DNA of 35,925 nucleotides from Bacilli bacterium (GTDB lineage Bacteria; Bacillota_I; Bacilli_A; Izemoplasmatales; Hujiaoplasmataceae), in assembly GCA_018400565.1 (NCBI GenBank), contig JAGYMP010000243.1, positions 1 through 35,925 on the forward strand. Reading direction: 5' to 3'. Of the stretch, positions 33,133 through 35,925 are shown in pieces. The number at the start of each line of letters is the position of its first letter. Within the stretch, counting starts at the first letter, position 1. The notes below the pieces were generated by a model, which was given only the letters and a program-made list of their open reading frames with translations, ran no database searches and had not been told where the DNA came from. Position numbers and translations under genes: made by a program.

Positions 33133-33813
33133 ATGTCAATCCGCGATTTCTTTACCCAAGATCTTTATCATTTTTACAATCCGGATAACATCGATCCGCT
33201 ATGGATCATCTTCAACCTTATCTGTGTTTTTTTGTTGGGACTTGTCATTTTATTCACTTATAAGCGCAGTTACCAAACAACGGTGTACAACCGCAGTTTC
33301 GCGGTTGGGTTGCCTGTCGCGGCAATGGTCACTTCCATTGTCATCGTCAGTGTGTCCACCAATATCATTCTTGCGCTCGGTATGGTCGGTGCATTATCCA
33401 TCATCCGGTTCCGCACCGCACTGAAAAACCCTTTCGACACCGTCTTCATGTTTTGGGCGATTGGTCTTGGCATCACGGCGGGTGCGGGTTTGTTGTTGAT
33501 TTCAGTGATCTCCACGTTTGCCATCGCCATTGTCATCTACATCCTCATTCGCATTGAAATCTTTGTTTCTTCATATTTTGTCATCATCCGGGCCGATGAC
33601 GCCGGAAAAGAAGAGAAAATCCTCAATAAAATCAAAAGCATTTATGGAAAATACACGATGCGCAATAAAACGGTGAAGCGTGCGCAACTTGATTTGACTC
33701 TGGAAGTTCGCAGCAAAGCGGATAAATCCGAATCGGTCAACAAAATCCAGGACATCGATGGTGTCAAGAGTGTGATTCTTCTAAGCCATCAAGGTGATTA
33801 TATTGCGGACTAA
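33133..33813 (+). CDS. DUF4956 family membrane protein
   Basis: The 226-residue protein has about four to five membrane segments (about 24-43, 56-76, 78-92, 104-124 and 127-147) and a cytosolic C-terminal domain of about 75 residues with an alpha/beta, ACT-like feel. The GMVGALSIIRFRTALKNP stretch (83-100) and the following FDTVFMFWAIGLGI are the conserved signature of DUF4956. Function is unknown. It lies 10 bases after the VTC gene and overlaps the CotH-like gene by about 11 bases; AGGAGG precedes the start. A role as a channel or membrane partner for the VTC protein is a hypothesis only. Confidence 0.88.
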   Translation: MSIRDFFTQDLYHFYNPDNIDPLWIIFNLICVFLLGLVILFTYKRSYQTTVYNRSFAVGLPVAAMVTSIVIVSVSTNIILALGMVGALSIIRFRTALKNPFDTVFMFWAIGLGITAGAGLLLISVISTFAIAIVIYILIRIEIFVSSYFVIIRADDAGKEEKILNKIKSIYGKYTMRNKTVKRAQLDLTLEVRSKADKSESVNKIQDIDGVKSVILLSHQGDYIAD

Positions 33814-35281
33814 AAGTCTTCTATGGATGAAACGAATCGTTCTAATCGGCATCCTTGTGATTGCATTGGCATTAACGGAAGCCCTCACTGAACAATCCAT
33901 GTTTGTGCACCTCCCCGATGATCAACACATCGATGACAATATCGCATCCATGTATGAACAAGCGGCGCCGATAGATAAATCTTTGTATGAAAGTAATGAA
34001 GAGGCTTATTTGCGACTTTTTGACAACTCTGTCCGCCATACATTTATCGTCCGATTCACGCATGAAGAATGGAACGGCATGATTGAAGACATGAAATCCT
34101 ATCATGATTCTTTCGGCAGTTACCGTTCGAATAACTACCGAAAGGTTGACATCACATATCGTGATGATGACAAAGAAGTCATGATCCACGATGTCGGTTT
34201 TCGTTCAAAAGGAAGCAATTATTCACGTGATATCCCTCTTGACGACAATGGAAGCCCAGTCCCATTCCATTTCATGCTGAAATTCAATGAAACCTTTGAT
34301 TATGCAGCTGGGTCAACCAAGTATGACCTTTTGAGAAAACGTGATGTTTTTGAACTGGAGAATCTCTATTTCAAATGGAACAACCAAGAGGATGCATCAT
34401 ACTCCAATGAACTCTATGCGATGCAGTTGATGGAAAATGCGGGCGTCATCGTTCCTCGTTCTTCTTTTGCGGAGGTCCAGATATGGATTGATGACGCTTT
34501 GGTCATCAATACCCTCTATCACATGTTTGAGGATATCGACGATGAATTTCTCAAAAAAAGATTCACAAACCATCGCCCGGATGTCGGCAATCTTTACAAA
34601 GTCATCCATCCCGGTTCTCTCCATCCGATCACCGATCTTTCCGATGTCGGCATCCGCGATTGGGCCATCAATGAACGTCCGACTTATGGACTGGAAACAA
34701 ACACACTCAATCCCGACTATTGGGATTTGATCACTTTTTCCTATATCAGCACCATATCCGATCCCCTAAGAAAAAAACTGATTCTCAACCAAATTTTTGA
34801 CATCGACCGATTTCTGGAAGCCATGGCCGTCAATGTGCTCATCGGCAATCCCGATGATTACCGAGGAAATCTTAATAACTATTATTTGTATTTCGATAAG
34901 AATGGACAGGCCACATACATCCCTTATGACTTGGACAACTCCATGGGAAGCGGTTGGGGTGGAGAACCTGCATTCATCGATCATACATTGGGAAATGACA
35001 TCTACACGTGGGGACATTTCATAAACAATCCGCGACCGATCCTTTGGGACACAATCGTCAGCTACGAAGAATACAGGGTACAGTTTGAAAACAATCTCAT
35101 GGATTTGATTGAAGATGGTCAGTTCTCCGCGGAGTCCTATCATGAATTGGTCCATACCGCGCAATCTTTGTATGGCAATTTAATCAACATCGAAAACGAT
35201 AAAACGTATTTTATCGGGATGAAAACAAGTCAGGTCATCGAGGATGTTTACCATTATCGCAACCAACGAACCGATGAATGA
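33803..35281 (+). CDS. CotH-kinase family membrane-anchored protein
   Basis: The TTG at 33803 is favoured because AAGGTG lies 6 bases upstream; a GTG at 33794 is in frame but lacks a site, and an ATG at 33827 is possible. The 492-residue product has an N-terminal membrane segment and an extracellular CotH-type domain. Landmarks are FRSKGSNYSRD (near 133-143), a LKFNETFD block, LENLYFKWNN, NPDDYRGNLNNYYLY (349-363) and YIPYDLDNS (372-380). By analogy with Bacillus CotH, Asp351/352 and Asp376/378 are the likely catalytic and metal-binding acids. CotH of Bacillus phosphorylates coat proteins; here no spore genes are visible, so an extracellular target is unknown. It ends in a bidirectional terminator. 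Family call firm; activity inferred. Confidence 0.86.
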   Translation: MRTKSLLWMKRIVLIGILVIALALTEALTEQSMFVHLPDDQHIDDNIASMYEQAAPIDKSLYESNEEAYLRLFDNSVRHTFIVRFTHEEWNGMIEDMKSYHDSFGSYRSNNYRKVDITYRDDDKEVMIHDVGFRSKGSNYSRDIPLDDNGSPVPFHFMLKFNETFDYAAGSTKYDLLRKRDVFELENLYFKWNNQEDASYSNELYAMQLMENAGVIVPRSSFAEVQIWIDDALVINTLYHMFEDIDDEFLKKRFTNHRPDVGNLYKVIHPGSLHPITDLSDVGIRDWAINERPTYGLETNTLNPDYWDLITFSYISTISDPLRKKLILNQIFDIDRFLEAMAVNVLIGNPDDYRGNLNNYYLYFDKNGQATYIPYDLDNSMGSGWGGEPAFIDHTLGNDIYTWGHFINNPRPILWDTIVSYEEYRVQFENNLMDLIEDGQFSAESYHELVHTAQSLYGNLINIENDKTYFIGMKTSQVIEDVYHYRNQRTDE

Positions 35282-35316
35282 AAAAAGACAACCATTCGCA
35301 TTTGGCTGTCTTTTTT
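35281..35316 (+). terminator. Bidirectional terminator between the CotH-like and aminopeptidase genes
   Basis: AAAAAAGACA and TGTCTTTTTT are perfect arms of a hairpin beginning at the CotH-like stop codon, with CC/GG pairs further inside. The T run serves the plus strand and the mirrored A/T arms serve the converging minus-strand gene, which stops at 35336. Confidence 0.9.
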
Positions 35317-35335
35317 GATTGGTTGGATGTCGCAC

Positions 35336-35925
35336 TCAAATCACAAAATTGCCGTCTTTGAAGATTTGTATGGTTTCACCGTTTTTCTTTTTGCCGGTGA
35401 CTTCAAGGTCTTTGCTTCCGAACATGAAATCCACATGGGCCATGGAGTTGTTGTAACCGTGTTTCTGGAGTTCTTCCATCTCCATCTCGGTGCCGCCCTT
35501 GATATTCATCGGATAGGCTCTGCCGAGTGCGAGATGGCAAGAGGCGTTTTCGTCAAACAAGGTGTTGAAAAACAGGATGTCGGCTTTGGAGATCGGCGAG
35601 TCGTAACTGATCAGGGCGACTTCACCGAGATAAGAACTTCCTTCATCGTATTCCAAAAGGTTCGTCAGACTGTCCTTGCTTTCCTTGGCATCGTAATCCA
35701 CAACTTTGCCGTCTTTGAATTCCAACCAGAAATCTTCGATGAGGTTCCCCTGGTAATCAAGCGGTTTCGTGGCGACGACTTTGCCGTTGACTTTGTGTTT
35801 GTGCGGCATGGTGAAATTTTCTTCGGTGGGGATGTTCGGATTGAAATCAACACCGTCGGTCGTTGTTTCCTTGCCGCCGGACCACACATGGTTGTCCGCA
35901 AGGCCGACGGTCAGGTCAGTGCCGA
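35336..35925 (-). CDS. M29 family aminopeptidase (AmpS/PepS type), C-terminal part
   Basis: The frame is open from the right edge to the stop at 35336, so about 195 C-terminal residues are visible; the GTG at 35887 is internal and not a start. The edge reads GTDLTVGL, then WSGG, FNPNIPTEENFTMPHKHKVNG, LALGRAYP and NSMAHVDFMFGS, all conserved in M29 aminopeptidases, where the Glu and His residues of NIPTEE, TMPH and HVDFM bind the metal pair. These are cytosolic peptidases trimming N-terminal residues from peptides. It faces the CotH-like gene across the terminator and has no evident link to the glucan locus. Confidence 0.93.
   Translation of the reverse strand, partial: GTDLTVGLADNHVWSGGKETTTDGVDFNPNIPTEENFTMPHKHKVNGKVVATKPLDYQGNLIEDFWLEFKDGKVVDYDAKESKDSLTNLLEYDEGSSYLGEVALISYDSPISKADILFFNTLFDENASCHLALGRAYPMNIKGGTEMEMEELQKHGYNNSMAHVDFMFGSKDLEVTGKKKNGETIQIFKDGNFVI

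Noticed and set aside
1-35925. Mycoplasma-type recoding of TGA to Trp, given the lipoprotein-rich content.
   Set aside because: Several genes stop at TGA with sensible ends and following starts, and Trp is TGG at conserved sites.

Overview
The window is a moderate-GC bacterial segment using the standard code: TGA ends several genes and Trp is TGG, so there is no mycoplasma-type UGA recoding. Most secreted proteins are lipoproteins with a Cys lipobox, often followed by a Ser/Thr-rich linker. There are no outer-membrane receptors (no SusC/TonB-type genes), and ribosome binding sites are strong AAGGAGG types. This points to a Gram-positive-type (monoderm) organism of the Bacillota/Mycoplasmatota sphere, possibly a free-living Izemoplasma/Haloplasma/Acholeplasma-like lineage; this placement is inference. 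No rRNA, tRNA, CRISPR or transposase was recognised.

Positions 1-32208, almost all on the minus strand, form a large locus for capture and breakdown of a beta-1,3(1,6)-glucan, most simply laminarin. Reading in the direction of transcription (right to left): LacI regulator 2 (31192-32208); a lipoprotein with tandem Ig-like and CBM4/9-like modules (28516-30900); LacI regulator 1 (27066-28073); a surface GH16 laminarinase (25662-26825) followed by a CBM lipoprotein (24787-25620), both driven by a consensus sigmaA promoter. A terminator hairpin follows. Next comes a 12-gene operon-like run (24653 down to 5326): solute-binding lipoprotein, a 989-residue membrane-anchored solute-binding protein, two permeases, an NHL/TPR/Yip1 membrane protein, a DUF5696-type protein, two more permeases, a surface GH16, a 1053-residue beta-glucan phosphorylase-like enzyme (GH94/GH149/GH161 type), a cytosolic GH30 and a cytosolic GH16. 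Then come a separately promoted lipoprotein with five repeated beta-sandwich-like modules (2740-5025), a GH3 exo-glucosidase lipoprotein (643-2535) and the start of another lipoprotein running off the left edge.

Proposed working model: surface GH16 enzymes cut the glucan while CBM lipoproteins hold it; ABC permeases import oligosaccharides; inside, GH16 shortens, GH30 removes beta-1,6 branches and the phosphorylase releases glucose-1-phosphate; GH3 trims ends outside. No ABC ATPase gene is present, so a shared MsmK/MalK-type ATPase elsewhere is implied. Two recurring LacI-type operator motifs occur upstream of the surface-protein genes, matching the two LacI regulators.

Positions 32448-35281 (plus strand) are a separate three-gene cassette: VTC-domain protein, DUF4956 membrane protein and CotH-kinase-like membrane protein, closed by a bidirectional terminator. 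The right edge holds the C-terminal part of an M29 aminopeptidase on the minus strand.
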